The notes under the pieces were generated by a model. The model saw only the letters and a program-made list of their open reading frames with translations, was not told the DNA's origin and did no database searches. The translations under genes and the position numbers were made by a program. 64,000 nucleotides of DNA from Flavobacterium sp. SUN052 (GTDB lineage Bacteria > Bacteroidota > Bacteroidia > Flavobacteriales > Flavobacteriaceae), in NCBI RefSeq assembly GCF_028867935.1, contig NZ_JAPQNS010000012.1:1-64000 (forward strand). The letters are read 5' to 3'. Below, piece after piece: positions 28,204-38,152 of the stretch (its first letter is position 1; every line of letters starts with the position of its first letter).

Positions 28204-29169
28204 TTGGAGACACAACATTACAAAGCATTAGTAACCAAGCTTCCGCTACTGAAAGCTGAGATTGGGAAAGTGATTGTCGGGCAGCACGAAGCCATCGACG
28301 AAGTATTGATTACCCTTCTTGCCGGTGGGCATTGCTTGCTCGAAGGGGTACCTGGCCTGGCCAAAACGCTGTTGGTAAAAACAATGGCCGATGCACTGGC
28401 GATGTCATTCAAACGGGTGCAGTTTACGCCCGACCTTATGCCCGGTGACATTATCGGGACGGAGGTATTGGAGGAAGATCATCAGACCGGCAAAAAGTTT
28501 TTCCAGTTCAATCGGGGGCCGATTTTCGCCAATGTGGTACTGGCCGATGAGATCAACCGGACCCCGCCCAAAACCCAGGCTGCACTGCTCGAAGCCATGC
28601 AGGAATACCGCGTGACCTACAATGGTCAGGACTATCCGTTGCCCCGGCCTTTTATGATCATTGCCACTCAAAACCCGATCGAGCAAGCCGGCACGTATCC
28701 GCTTCCAGAAGCTCAGTTGGACCGGTTTCTGCTGTATATCCGGTTAGGTTATCCGTCGGAGCAAGAGGAATTGTCGGTATTACGCCAAACTACCGGTACG
28801 GCCCGCCCCGTTCTCCAAACCATCCTGAGTGATCAAGAAGTAATTGATTTACAAACCCTTACTCGCCAGGTTCATATTGGTGACGAACTGCTCACGATGG
28901 TGAACCGGCTCGTTCGTTCATCGCGCCCTGCCGATACGTCGGTAGCATTTGTGAAGCAGTGGGGCGAATGGGGTGCAGGGCCACGGGCTGGGCAAGCATT
29001 GATCTTGTGCGCTAAAGCACGTGCCGTGCTCAATGGCCGGTTTTCGGTAATTCCCGAAGACATCCGCACGTTAGCTTATCCGGTTCTCAGACACCGTATC
29101 GCACTCAATTTCCGGGCCGAAGCGGAGGGGGTAACAACCGATAAATTGATTACTGAACTCTTGAAATGA
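28204..29169 (+). CDS. MoxR-family AAA+ ATPase
   Basis: A 321-residue AAA+ chaperone-like ATPase. Walker A is GVPGLAKT (residues 48-55), Walker B is VLADEINRTPPKTQAALLEAMQE, and sensor 1/2 regions are ATQNPIEQAGTYPLPEAQLDRF and a C-terminal lid. MoxR proteins act with VWA-domain partners in complex assembly. The first codon is TTG 28204 (METQHYKALV); no better start exists close by. Its stop overlaps the start of the DUF58 gene (ATGA), a clear sign of translational coupling. Confidence 0.94.
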   Translation: METQHYKALVTKLPLLKAEIGKVIVGQHEAIDEVLITLLAGGHCLLEGVPGLAKTLLVKTMADALAMSFKRVQFTPDLMPGDIIGTEVLEEDHQTGKKFFQFNRGPIFANVVLADEINRTPPKTQAALLEAMQEYRVTYNGQDYPLPRPFMIIATQNPIEQAGTYPLPEAQLDRFLLYIRLGYPSEQEELSVLRQTTGTARPVLQTILSDQEVIDLQTLTRQVHIGDELLTMVNRLVRSSRPADTSVAFVKQWGEWGAGPRAGQALILCAKARAVLNGRFSVIPEDIRTLAYPVLRHRIALNFRAEAEGVTTDKLITELLK

Positions 29170-30026
29170 CAACGGACCGCTCCACTGTCGACTTTCTACG
29201 CCTGAACGACTTGCATCTCGTCAGTAAACTCGTGAGCGAAGAGTTAAGGCTGGGTTTGCACACGAGCAGGCGAACGGGCGTAGGAGCCGAGTTTGAGCAG
29301 TACCGGCATTACCAACCCGGCGACGATCCCAAACGCATTGACTGGAAGTTGCTGGCCCGCACCGAACGGCACATGGTTCGCGAATCGACAACGGAGAGTA
29401 ACCGGCAGATTCGGTTTCTGCTGGACTTATCGGGCTCGATGAATTATACTGAGAACGGCGTATCAAGGCTGAATTACGCCCGAATCGTATTGGCTTCGCT
29501 GGCCTATCTGGGCTTTCGGCAAGGAGACGACATGAGCTTGTTTGCCTTGCAAAATGGTGTAGTTCGGCAACTGGTAACATCGGGCCGACAAGCGTTTCAA
29601 AAGATCATTGTGGCGTTGGAGCAAGCCGAGGCATCGGGCGAGTGGAACCCCACTGAGCCTGTTTTACCAGCCTTTGGCGCCAAAACGAACGAGATTTTAA
29701 TTGTGGTCTCCGACCTGTTGCAGGTCAGCGACGAGTGGATATCACTGGTACAAAGTCTGGCTCACCCGCGCCGGGAGATTTTGCTATTTCAGGTGCTGGG
29801 CGATCAGGAAACAGACTTTACGATGACGGGTTTTTTCCGGTTTACCGATTTGGAAACGGGTCGCGAAGTGGAGCTGGAAGCTGATGCCATCCGCGAAACT
29901 GTGCGCCAAAAGGCAGGTGCTTATTTTGAAAAACTAGATGAAGGCTTGCGCGTTCCCAATGTTCGCCTTGTACGGGCACGGCTAAGCGAACCCATCGCGC
30001 TGGTATTACGACGGGGGTTAGTATAA
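29166..30026 (+). CDS. DUF58 / VWA-like domain protein
   Basis: A 286-residue protein with the DUF58 signature YRHYQPGDDPKRIDWKLLAR (residues 46-65) and a von Willebrand A-type metal-ion site DLSGSMNY (residues 87-94). It is the usual partner of the MoxR ATPase, which probably acts on it. Soluble, no signal peptide. It overlaps moxR by 4 nt and is 5 nt upstream of the BatA-like gene. Confidence 0.93.
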   Translation: MTTDRSTVDFLRLNDLHLVSKLVSEELRLGLHTSRRTGVGAEFEQYRHYQPGDDPKRIDWKLLARTERHMVRESTTESNRQIRFLLDLSGSMNYTENGVSRLNYARIVLASLAYLGFRQGDDMSLFALQNGVVRQLVTSGRQAFQKIIVALEQAEASGEWNPTEPVLPAFGAKTNEILIVVSDLLQVSDEWISLVQSLAHPRREILLFQVLGDQETDFTMTGFFRFTDLETGREVELEADAIRETVRQKAGAYFEKLDEGLRVPNVRLVRARLSEPIALVLRRGLV

Positions 30027-30031
30027 AGTAT

Positions 30032-31126
30032 ATGACGTTTTTACAACCTGCTTTTCTTTGGGGTTTACTGGCCATCGCTATCCCGGTGCTCATCCATTTG
30101 TGGCATCAAAAACGGGGGCAACCCTTGCCCTGGGCGGCTATGCAATGGCTCCACGAAGCCAGTGAGCAGCAACAGCGCGGACTAAAATTTGATGATTTGC
30201 TGTTGTTAGTGGTTCGCTGTCTAGTAATCGCCCTCTTATCGGTGTTGCTGGCCCAACCTGTTTGGAAAAGCGATTCTGACACTAAAATAGCACAAGCAGT
30301 GCATGTAGTGGCTGCTGATTCCTTAGTCCGATCAGCCTTTCGGTTTGAACTGGATCGGGCGCAGAAAGTCGGAGAGCCCGTTTTTTCGTTGCCCGCTACT
30401 ACCCCCACAAACCCGCTGCAACTCCAAACGATTCTTGATTCGCTACGGCAACCGGGCCTTTTAGTGCATCTATACATCCGTAATGATGCTTCGCTGGCGG
30501 ATGTCCCCCAAATCTCCGTTCCGGACCGGTTTAGTTTGCATACGGCAATGGCTTCCACTTCAGTAAAGCAGCCAGTAGCTTCTCAAAAGCCGTTTGAGGG
30601 GATAAAAAGCCCGCTTTCTATTTGGACTGGTTACCGAAACGCTACTGAGCAACAAACAGTTACGGCAGCACTTCGGGCGTTGGCTAATGTTTATGCACTT
30701 AAGTTAAACTTAAAGAAAGCGCCCACCCCACCTACTGAAGCCGATTGGGTGCTAACCGATCAGCTTCCTAAAACGCTAAAATCATCTACGCTTTACACCA
30801 TATCGGGGGCTAACGTGTCTGTTGCAGACCAGCAAACAGCACCAAACCTTGTTTTTGTGGCTGATACGTTAACAGCCCAAACCTCTGAGCTGGTTGCCAA
30901 CGGTCGGCTTCCAGAGTTGCTGGGGAACCAGCTATTAACGTTTTACAAACGTAACCCCGCCCCTAATTCGTTAACTCAACAGGAGCTGGCGAGTATCTTC
31001 AAACAGGCAAATGCAATGGAGGCTGCGTCAACGCTGTCTATTGATCGGACAAAAGAGCAAAACTGGATTCTGTTAGCGTTATTAGTTATGATTGGTTTAG
31101 AACGCTGGCTGGCTTTACGGAAATAA
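30032..31126 (+). CDS. BatA N-terminal-domain membrane protein
   Basis: A 364-residue protein with the characteristic aerotolerance-operon N-terminus: FLQPAFLWGLLAIAIPVLIH followed by LWHQKRGQPLPWAAMQWL, a second membrane segment near residue 60, and a last one at the C-terminus (WILLALLVMIGLERW). The region between them is expected to be periplasmic. It has no complete VWA metal site, unlike BatA/BatB of Bacteroides. The DUF58-BatA order suggests a membrane assembly complex. Confidence 0.87.
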   Translation: MTFLQPAFLWGLLAIAIPVLIHLWHQKRGQPLPWAAMQWLHEASEQQQRGLKFDDLLLLVVRCLVIALLSVLLAQPVWKSDSDTKIAQAVHVVAADSLVRSAFRFELDRAQKVGEPVFSLPATTPTNPLQLQTILDSLRQPGLLVHLYIRNDASLADVPQISVPDRFSLHTAMASTSVKQPVASQKPFEGIKSPLSIWTGYRNATEQQTVTAALRALANVYALKLNLKKAPTPPTEADWVLTDQLPKTLKSSTLYTISGANVSVADQQTAPNLVFVADTLTAQTSELVANGRLPELLGNQLLTFYKRNPAPNSLTQQELASIFKQANAMEAASTLSIDRTKEQNWILLALLVMIGLERWLALRK

Positions 31127-31127
31127 T

Positions 31128-33422
31128 ATGACTGCTATCAACCTCATCAACTCGGTTCGCAACCAACTATATATCAACGCCTTGCTAAAAGGGGTTTTTC
31201 TTGGGCTGTCGGCCTATTTTCTGGCAAGAGCCCTGGGACTACCCATAAACTGGGCGTTGTTGGCAAGCGTTGTTGGTGGCTTAGCGGGGCTGTTACTTGG
31301 CCAGGTTCACCAACCCCGTCGCCCGGCAGCCGTGGCCCTGATTCACCAGACGGTAGGCGATACGGAGTATAGTTTGCCGTTGCTCGACAAACAAACGCTC
31401 AACATCGCCGAGCAACTTCAGTTAGAGCGACTCTCGACTCGCCTGACCGATGCCAGGCTATCCGTTTGGCAAGCCAATGTATGGCCGTATGCGCTGGCGC
31501 TGGCTGGCACGATTGGACTGGCTTATGGACTTCCTCTTCTGTCGAAGGGTGATCATCAACCTCAGAAACCGAAGACACTTGCTATCAGCGAAAAAATAAC
31601 GCCTAATGAGCCCCCCAAGCCCCCACGTTTTGAGTCGGCAACGGTTCGGGTGCAACCACCGGGATACTCGGGTTTGCCCGTACGTCAAACCAGTGATCTG
31701 AATGTGGCGGCTCTGACAGGCTCCCAACTGACCTGGGCGATTCGATTTTCAGACAACAACAATCTTCGGGTCAGACTCACCAATAGCCGGGGTGAAGAAT
31801 TGCCTTTTAGGGCTGCAAATGGCAGTTTCGGGTATCAGGACCGGCTCCTCAACTCGGGACTTTACTCTATTCGGGCCTACTGGAAAAACCCCGGTAATGG
31901 CCAGGATTCACTGTTTTACCAGTCTGCTTTTTACCGGCTCGAAGCCCAGCCCGATCTGGCTCCTAAAATTGAACCGGCGTCCAAGGAATTGTACCGGTAC
32001 CACAAACTGAACGATCCCAAACAGATCACCATTTCGGCACGAGTTTCCGACGATTTCAAGGTTCAACAAGCGTTTATAATTGCCACTTTGGCGCGTGGAT
32101 CGGGCGAAAATGTCAAGTTTCGGGAAGTCAGAATGCCATTGAGTCCAAGCAATTTTAAAGATGCCCGTCTGAGCAAAACACTCGACCTGAAAGCGCTCGA
32201 CTTTACCCCCGGCGACGAACTTTACTATTACTGGGGCGCCATCGACAACCGTCAACCAGAGCCAAACTTCACGAAATCCGACACGTATTTTGTGGTGTAT
32301 AAAGACACGAGTAATACCGAAGAGAGCCAGTTGGCTACCATGGCGGTAAACATTATGCCGGAGTATTTTCGGAGTCAGCGGCAAATCATTATCGACACCG
32401 AGAAGCTGATCGCCAAACGAGGAAAAGTCCTTAAAGAGACGTTCAATAGTATATCCAACGAAATCGGGTTCGACCAGAAAGTACTCCGCCTGAAATACGG
32501 TCAGTACCTTGGTGAAGAGTTCGAAAATCAGATCGGTGGGCACACCCCATTGGCGGATAACAATGCTGATTTGCTCGATGGCTATGTACATAAGCATGAT
32601 GCTGATCCCGACAAAGTTTCAGGCAGTGATTCACCCCGAACGTTCGCGTTTAAAATGGCCGAAAAAGCCCAACAGGCAGCGGGAACAACCGGTGCCCAAA
32701 CCCCCGACGGCGGTGGCTCGGCGGGTGCTTCGCACGGTGACGGACACGATCATGGCGGTGGGAAACCTGGCGAAGAGCAGGACCCGTTGGCAGCATTGAT
32801 GTCACAGTATGTTCATGAGCACGATAATGCCGAAACGAACACGTTTCATGAACAATCAACCCGGTCGTTGTTGAAAATGGCCCTAGAGCAGATGTGGCAA
32901 TCGGAACTACAGTTGCGGCTTTACGAGCCCGAAAAAGCTCTTCCTTTTGAAAAACAGGCACTCGAATACCTGAAAACGGCTCAACAAAAGGCTCGTGCCT
33001 ACGCCAAGAAAACAGGCTTCGACCCGCCCCCAATTAAAGAAAAAGAAACCCGTCTGACGGGTGAACGCAAAAACGTAACCAACCGCTTTGCTCAATCACG
33101 AACCTACACGGACGCGCAACTGAATCGACTGGTTTCTGATGTGCTAGGCCTACTCGATCAACCCAAACTCTCCAACGACCAACGCTTAACAGTTCAGCAA
33201 TTAAGCGGGTATTTACTGGGGCGTCCGTCGGCAACAGGTTTACCCAATTGGGCGGTTTTGGGCAGTTTACAAGAGCTCGCAGGGGGGAAACCGTTGTCAG
33301 TTAGTCAGCGGCAACAACTGAAAACAAACCTCTATAAATTAATGACTGGCTCCGATGGGCAACGAGTAGCTTCTTTTGGAAGCAATTCGGCGCTGGAACG
33401 GGCATTTTGGCGAGCGTTGTAA
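31128..33422 (+). CDS. DUF4175-like large membrane protein
   Basis: A 764-residue protein with two or three N-terminal hydrophobic segments (residues ~15-60 and ~115-140), then a long domain that is probably extracytoplasmic, including Ig-like stretches (ATVRVQPPGYSGLPV; ISARVSDDFKVQQAFI) and a Gly/His-rich low-complexity linker near residue 540 (GASHGDGHDHGGGKPGEEQ). This arrangement fits DUF4175 proteins found in the same clusters. It begins 1 nt after the BatA-like stop. The function is unknown, and the His/Asp-rich linker could bind metal. Confidence 0.72.
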   Translation: MTAINLINSVRNQLYINALLKGVFLGLSAYFLARALGLPINWALLASVVGGLAGLLLGQVHQPRRPAAVALIHQTVGDTEYSLPLLDKQTLNIAEQLQLERLSTRLTDARLSVWQANVWPYALALAGTIGLAYGLPLLSKGDHQPQKPKTLAISEKITPNEPPKPPRFESATVRVQPPGYSGLPVRQTSDLNVAALTGSQLTWAIRFSDNNNLRVRLTNSRGEELPFRAANGSFGYQDRLLNSGLYSIRAYWKNPGNGQDSLFYQSAFYRLEAQPDLAPKIEPASKELYRYHKLNDPKQITISARVSDDFKVQQAFIIATLARGSGENVKFREVRMPLSPSNFKDARLSKTLDLKALDFTPGDELYYYWGAIDNRQPEPNFTKSDTYFVVYKDTSNTEESQLATMAVNIMPEYFRSQRQIIIDTEKLIAKRGKVLKETFNSISNEIGFDQKVLRLKYGQYLGEEFENQIGGHTPLADNNADLLDGYVHKHDADPDKVSGSDSPRTFAFKMAEKAQQAAGTTGAQTPDGGGSAGASHGDGHDHGGGKPGEEQDPLAALMSQYVHEHDNAETNTFHEQSTRSLLKMALEQMWQSELQLRLYEPEKALPFEKQALEYLKTAQQKARAYAKKTGFDPPPIKEKETRLTGERKNVTNRFAQSRTYTDAQLNRLVSDVLGLLDQPKLSNDQRLTVQQLSGYLLGRPSATGLPNWAVLGSLQELAGGKPLSVSQRQQLKTNLYKLMTGSDGQRVASFGSNSALERAFWRAL

Positions 33423-33464
33423 CCTCACGGCCGCAGCCGAACGTCCCAGAAGTAATCCTCCGTT

Positions 33465-35075
33465 ATGACCCCAATTTTATACTATATCTTACTGGCAGTT
33501 ATCGCCCTGACTCAGACGTGGTTCCTGGCTCGCAACCGTACCCTTACTGGGGCACGAAAAGCGCTTCGGGCCGGGTTAAACCTACTGCTGTGGTTGGTTC
33601 TGCTGGGCTTTGTGTGGCAACCTGGCTGGACGAGCCGTCTGGATACGACCCACGTTTTGTTGGTGAGCGATGAGGTGCCAGGGTCAGTAGCTCGTCAAGT
33701 GCAGGACAGTTTGCACATCAGGGAGCGAGTCTCGGCAACAACAATCAAACCCGAAATAGTCGATTCAATTACACTATTGGGTCAACAATTTCCTCCCGCC
33801 TTGCTGGCCCGGTTGAGTCGACAAACGCTGCGTTGGGTCCCGTTCAACGAGCCTGACAAACCAATTGGACTACGCTGGAAAGGCGTAGTACGAGTTGGTG
33901 AAGAGCAACGAATTGAGGGGTCAATCTTGACAACAAAGCGCCAAAAACTGGCCATTCGCTACGGAAATCAAGTGGTTGATAGTCTTTGGCTTAATTCAGG
34001 TCAGCAATCATTTACACTGCGGTTTCCAGCACTGGCAAAAGGAAGAACTGAAACAGTGCTTTGGCTGGGTAACGAACCGGTTGACACGGTTCGGTTTTTC
34101 GTGAAGGGCACGCGTTCGCTGAACATTCGATTTGTGCTTAACACCCCCGATTTCGAAACCAAAACTCTCGCCGACTGGCTGGGACGGCAGGGCAACTGGG
34201 TTGAATTGAGCAGCAATCTATCGACTGGAATAGAAGCAACACTCCAGATTAACGCTTCGGCGAGACAAACCGCCAAAAACAGCAGTACCACACCCGATCT
34301 GATCATTACTGAGCCGGGGCTAGTAGGGCAACCACTCGTTCGGAAAGCCTTGGCCGAACGAAAAAGTGTACTGATATTAAACATAACAAATCCTCCGTCA
34401 GATGCCATTGCCATTAATCGAGTGATGGGAACGAATTGGCGCTTTCGGAAAGTGAGTAATGAGGAAACGATTCCTGCTGGCAACGGCCTGACAGCCCTTC
34501 CCTACCAATTCACTCCCAGCCCAAATCAATTCGATATTCGAGGCTATCCCGTAGCGATGCAAGCGGTCGGGGGTAAAGTGGCCATAAGCCTGTTTAGCGA
34601 AACGTTTCCGCTCAAACTAAGTGGCGACAGTGTGGCCTATGCCCGTATCTGGAATAGCATTCTGGCGAAATTACAGCCTGTTCAAGTGAATAATCTGGTG
34701 GTTGACGGGCCCGTATTACCAGCTCGTCGGCAAGCTTTACTGTTGAATAACCCATCGGCTCAACCTACCCAGCTACGGCTTGCCAGCGATACAGTTTCGA
34801 CAATACCTGTTGCGCTCAATACGCAATCATTTACAGCCCAATACCGGTTTACCAAATCCGGCTGGCAATCGCTGGCTGATTCTGCTGAGGTATTTGTAGA
34901 AGACAGCTTAACAAATCCGAACCAGCGTATAAAATCATGGTTGGTTGCCCATAATCAGTATCAAACAGGCAGCTTTCGAGTAGCTCCTACCCGGCAACAA
35001 CACATCCCCGATTGGGTTTGGCTAGTATTGATTCTGGGTTGCCTGACGGCGCTCTGGATTGAGCCAAAGTTGTGA
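33465..35075 (+). CDS. membrane-anchored protein of the MoxR/BatA cluster
   Basis: A 536-residue protein with two N-terminal hydrophobic helices (residues ~5-22 and ~38-55) and one at the C-terminus (WVWLVLILGCLTALW), separated by a ~450-residue domain that should lie outside the cytoplasm. No catalytic motif is recognised. The layout resembles the last BatA-like subunit in other Bacteroidota clusters (TM-large domain-TM). It belongs to the co-directional run from 27501 on. Unknown function. Confidence 0.62.
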   Translation: MTPILYYILLAVIALTQTWFLARNRTLTGARKALRAGLNLLLWLVLLGFVWQPGWTSRLDTTHVLLVSDEVPGSVARQVQDSLHIRERVSATTIKPEIVDSITLLGQQFPPALLARLSRQTLRWVPFNEPDKPIGLRWKGVVRVGEEQRIEGSILTTKRQKLAIRYGNQVVDSLWLNSGQQSFTLRFPALAKGRTETVLWLGNEPVDTVRFFVKGTRSLNIRFVLNTPDFETKTLADWLGRQGNWVELSSNLSTGIEATLQINASARQTAKNSSTTPDLIITEPGLVGQPLVRKALAERKSVLILNITNPPSDAIAINRVMGTNWRFRKVSNEETIPAGNGLTALPYQFTPSPNQFDIRGYPVAMQAVGGKVAISLFSETFPLKLSGDSVAYARIWNSILAKLQPVQVNNLVVDGPVLPARRQALLLNNPSAQPTQLRLASDTVSTIPVALNTQSFTAQYRFTKSGWQSLADSAEVFVEDSLTNPNQRIKSWLVAHNQYQTGSFRVAPTRQQHIPDWVWLVLILGCLTALWIEPKL

Positions 35076-35115
35076 AGCCGAGAGTTTTTGCGGAGATTGT
35101 GGGCGGATTTTCAGT

Positions 35116-37080
35116 ATGAGCCGCCCAATGAAACATCTTCTTTTATTCTTTCTCTTCTCTAACGCGGTCCTTGGCCAAACGCCCAGTCCGCGCAATGCCA
35201 ATTACGAGATCGATGTAACGCTGGAGCCAACTACCAAGAGGCTTTCGGGCAGACAAACGCTTCACTGGCGCAATACCTCTAATGACCTTATTACAGAGCT
35301 ACAGTTTCACCTATATCTCAACGCGTTCCGCAACGATAAGTCGACGTTTATGCGGGAGTCGGGCGGGCAGCTGCGGGGCACCTATATCGACAAGAATGAT
35401 GAACTGGCCTGGGGCAGTATTGAATTGCTCTCAACTCGATTGACCCATGATAATGGTACTGGAGCCGCCGAGAATTTGACGGGTAAAGCGCAGTTCATCC
35501 AACCAGACGACTCTAATCTGGACGACAGAACAGTGATCCGAATTCCGCTCGCAAGCCCCGTTCGACCCGGCGAAACGATTGCCATCGACATGGCGTTTCG
35601 GGCAAAGCTGCCCAAGATTTTTGCCCGAACGGGCTTCAGTCGTGACTATTTCCTAGTAGGGCAATGGTTTCCGAAAATCGGGGTATATGAATCACCGGGG
35701 ACCCGCTACCAGACAGGGCCACGGGGTCGGTGGAACTGTCACCAATTCCATGCTCATTCGGAATTTTATGCCGACTATGGCGTGTATGATGTACGAATTA
35801 CTGCTCCTAACGAATATGTGATTGGTGCGACAGGGCAGCTACAGACCGAAACCAAGGCTAAAACCGGATCGGGTGCCAAAACTCTCCGCTATCATGCTGA
35901 GGACGTAGTTGATTTTGCCTGGACAGCCTCGCCCCTGTTCGAGGTAGTGGACGACGTATGGAAACGACCCTTTGGTGGAAATGTAAACATCCGGCTCCTG
36001 ATGCAGCCCGAACACCGCTCCCAGGCCGACCGACACCTGTATGCAGCCAAAGCCGCTCTAGCTTATTTCGACCGGGTTCTGGGTCGTTACCCGTTTTCGA
36101 CACTTACTATTGTGGACCCGCCCTTGCACGGTTCAGGATCAGCCGGGATGGAATACCCTACGTTCATCACAGCGGGTACAAGCTGGGGAGTACCAGAGGG
36201 CCTTCGAGCACCTGAAGTGGTAACCGTTCATGAATTCGGTCATCAGTATTTTATGCAGCAATTAGCCAGTAATGAGTTTGAAGAAGCCTGGCTTGATGAA
36301 GGGTTTAATCAGTATTTCGAGGGTCGGATCATGGACGAAACTTACGGCCTCAGATCGTCGCAGGTTGACTGGTTCGGCTACCGCATGGGCGATCTGGAAA
36401 GCTCCCGCGATGGATACGTTCGGCTCGATAATCCGGCCATTGGCCCATCTTTTGGCAATACCTGGCAGCTTCCCGACGGGTACTATGGTGAGCTTACCTA
36501 TTCTAAAACGGCTACCTGGCTACGCACGCTGGAAGGATTGGTAGGTCGAAAAACAATGGACGAGATTATGCGGACCTACTTTCAGCGCTGGCAATTCCGG
36601 CACCCCAACGCCGAAAGTTTTATCGCTATTGTGAACGAGATCGCTCCTGCCCGCACCAGTTTCCGTTACGGACAAGACATGAACTGGTTTTTCGATCAGG
36701 TACTCTACGGCGACAAGGTTTGTGACTACGAGCTTTTCAAAATTCGCAACAACAAACGAGGGGGTAGCACTCGCTCAACTGTTCAGGTCATGCGCCGGGG
36801 CGATGCTCAAATGCCCGTAGATGTGCTGGTTCATTTCGACGACGGCAAAGAAGTAATGTTGTTCTGGGATGGCAAAGCCCGCACCAATACGTTTACGCTC
36901 AACCAAAAAGCCGAGGTTGTCTGGGCCACCGTTGACCCAAAGCAAAAGCTCTACATCGACACAAATTTCAATAATAACAGCCTTACCCTGCAACCATCCA
37001 GCGCACCAGCGGCTAAGTATGCTACCAAAATGCTGTTTTGGGTCCAAAACTGGATGCAGTGGCTGTCCTGGTTGTTTTAA
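35116..37080 (+). CDS. secreted M1-family zinc metallopeptidase
   Basis: An aminopeptidase-N-like enzyme of about 654 residues. The zinc site is HEFGH at residues 372-376 with the third ligand E395 in WLDEGFNQYFEG (HExxH-x18-E). The substrate loop GSAGMEYPTFI replaces GxMEN. An N-terminal signal peptide (MKHLLLFFLFSNAVLGQ) predicts export. The ATG at 35116 is preferred over the frame's first codon at 35059; ATG 35128 is also possible. The distal position in the cluster suggests it belongs to the same envelope module. Confidence 0.9.
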   Translation: MSRPMKHLLLFFLFSNAVLGQTPSPRNANYEIDVTLEPTTKRLSGRQTLHWRNTSNDLITELQFHLYLNAFRNDKSTFMRESGGQLRGTYIDKNDELAWGSIELLSTRLTHDNGTGAAENLTGKAQFIQPDDSNLDDRTVIRIPLASPVRPGETIAIDMAFRAKLPKIFARTGFSRDYFLVGQWFPKIGVYESPGTRYQTGPRGRWNCHQFHAHSEFYADYGVYDVRITAPNEYVIGATGQLQTETKAKTGSGAKTLRYHAEDVVDFAWTASPLFEVVDDVWKRPFGGNVNIRLLMQPEHRSQADRHLYAAKAALAYFDRVLGRYPFSTLTIVDPPLHGSGSAGMEYPTFITAGTSWGVPEGLRAPEVVTVHEFGHQYFMQQLASNEFEEAWLDEGFNQYFEGRIMDETYGLRSSQVDWFGYRMGDLESSRDGYVRLDNPAIGPSFGNTWQLPDGYYGELTYSKTATWLRTLEGLVGRKTMDEIMRTYFQRWQFRHPNAESFIAIVNEIAPARTSFRYGQDMNWFFDQVLYGDKVCDYELFKIRNNKRGGSTRSTVQVMRRGDAQMPVDVLVHFDDGKEVMLFWDGKARTNTFTLNQKAEVVWATVDPKQKLYIDTNFNNNSLTLQPSSAPAAKYATKMLFWVQNWMQWLSWLF

Positions 37081-37098
37081 AATCAGCTACTATTCCTT

Positions 37099-37944
37099 AT
37101 GTACGCTCCCTTATTTATTACTCTAAAATCGCGGCCTTTGCTGGCAGTGTTGTACAGCGTCACGCTGGTTATGGGCTTGTTAGTAGCCTTGCCCATGTAT
37201 GCAACGCTCATGGCGGAAGATGGTAATTCATTGGCTCCACTACAGCTGTTACCCGGCTTTGACTATACGGTTTACTCCGATTTCATGGCTCAGAGCCGAA
37301 AAGCTATTTCGCCCCTGTTGAGCGTGGGCCGCTGGATGGGGCTTGCCTACCTCCTACTCAGCGTGTTCTTTGCCGGGGGAATTTTGTACCGATTTGCGCA
37401 ACCCGGCGCAACTTTCCGCATGGTTGATTTCTGGCGAGCAGCCAGCACCTATTTCGGACGCTATATGCGCTTGTTAGGCGTTTCAGCGCTGTTTGTATTT
37501 TCAGCGGGGTTCATCTGGCTGGTGATTGGCTCGTTAGTCATTGCCGGATTTGAAGACACGTTCACCGAACGCGGCCTGTTCTGGATCGGTTTCGGATTCT
37601 TCATCCTGTTCGCCCTAGCGGCAACGCTCGTGCTATGCATCGGCGATTATGCCAAAGTGCTTATGTTCCGGGAAGACGAAACGAATGCATTCCAGGCTTT
37701 TGGGCGGGCGGCTGGCGTAGTTCGGCGCAACCTCCTGGCTACTTACGGCCGGTATTTACTGGTGATCGCTATCGGGGCGGGGCTCTTTGGTTTGTACTTC
37801 CTGCTCGACGGCTTGATTGGTATGAGCAACTGGCCAACGATCATCATTATGCTAGTTGCACAACAAGCATTCATCTTATCGAGGCTGCTATTGAAGGTCT
37901 GGAATTTGGGGATTGTGTATGACCTTTATGGGCGGGTGAAGTAG
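37099..37944 (+). CDS. polytopic membrane protein of the same cluster
   Basis: A 281-residue protein with about six hydrophobic segments (around residues 13-35, 75-100, 130-155, 165-190, 220-245 and near the C-terminus). No conserved catalytic motif was recognised. It begins 18 nt after the peptidase gene and closes the 27.5-37.9 kb cluster. Function unknown. Confidence 0.65.
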   Translation: MYAPLFITLKSRPLLAVLYSVTLVMGLLVALPMYATLMAEDGNSLAPLQLLPGFDYTVYSDFMAQSRKAISPLLSVGRWMGLAYLLLSVFFAGGILYRFAQPGATFRMVDFWRAASTYFGRYMRLLGVSALFVFSAGFIWLVIGSLVIAGFEDTFTERGLFWIGFGFFILFALAATLVLCIGDYAKVLMFREDETNAFQAFGRAAGVVRRNLLATYGRYLLVIAIGAGLFGLYFLLDGLIGMSNWPTIIIMLVAQQAFILSRLLLKVWNLGIVYDLYGRVK

Positions 37945-37979
37945 GGGGGAAACTTGATTTTTACCGCCCCATAACAAAA

Positions 37980-38007
37980 CAGACCCCAGCAAAAATGCCG
38001 GGGTCTG
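37980..38007. terminator. hairpin between convergent genes
   Basis: CAGACCCC (37980-37987) pairs with GGGGTCTG (38000-38007), with an inner GC/GC pair. Read on the minus strand the stem is followed by TTTTGTTATGG, so it fits termination of the sensor-kinase gene; on the plus strand there is no T-tract. Confidence 0.6.
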
Positions 38008-38152
38008 TGGAAGGTCATTAAATGGTGTAGTATAGAGCCAACTCGATTGACTAGTACAAATGTCAGCTTTTACCAGCCATCGGACATGCTATTTTGGGGC
38101 AGCTATTTTCTGTTTTGGGACATTTAGCGTTAAGAAGTAAAAATTATTCGTT

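Noticed and set aside
32650..33033. Minus-strand frames opposite the DUF4175-like gene (up to 229 codons)
   Set aside because: They are antisense to a continuous gene in an operon and are rich in arginine, cysteine and histidine, as expected from codon complementarity.
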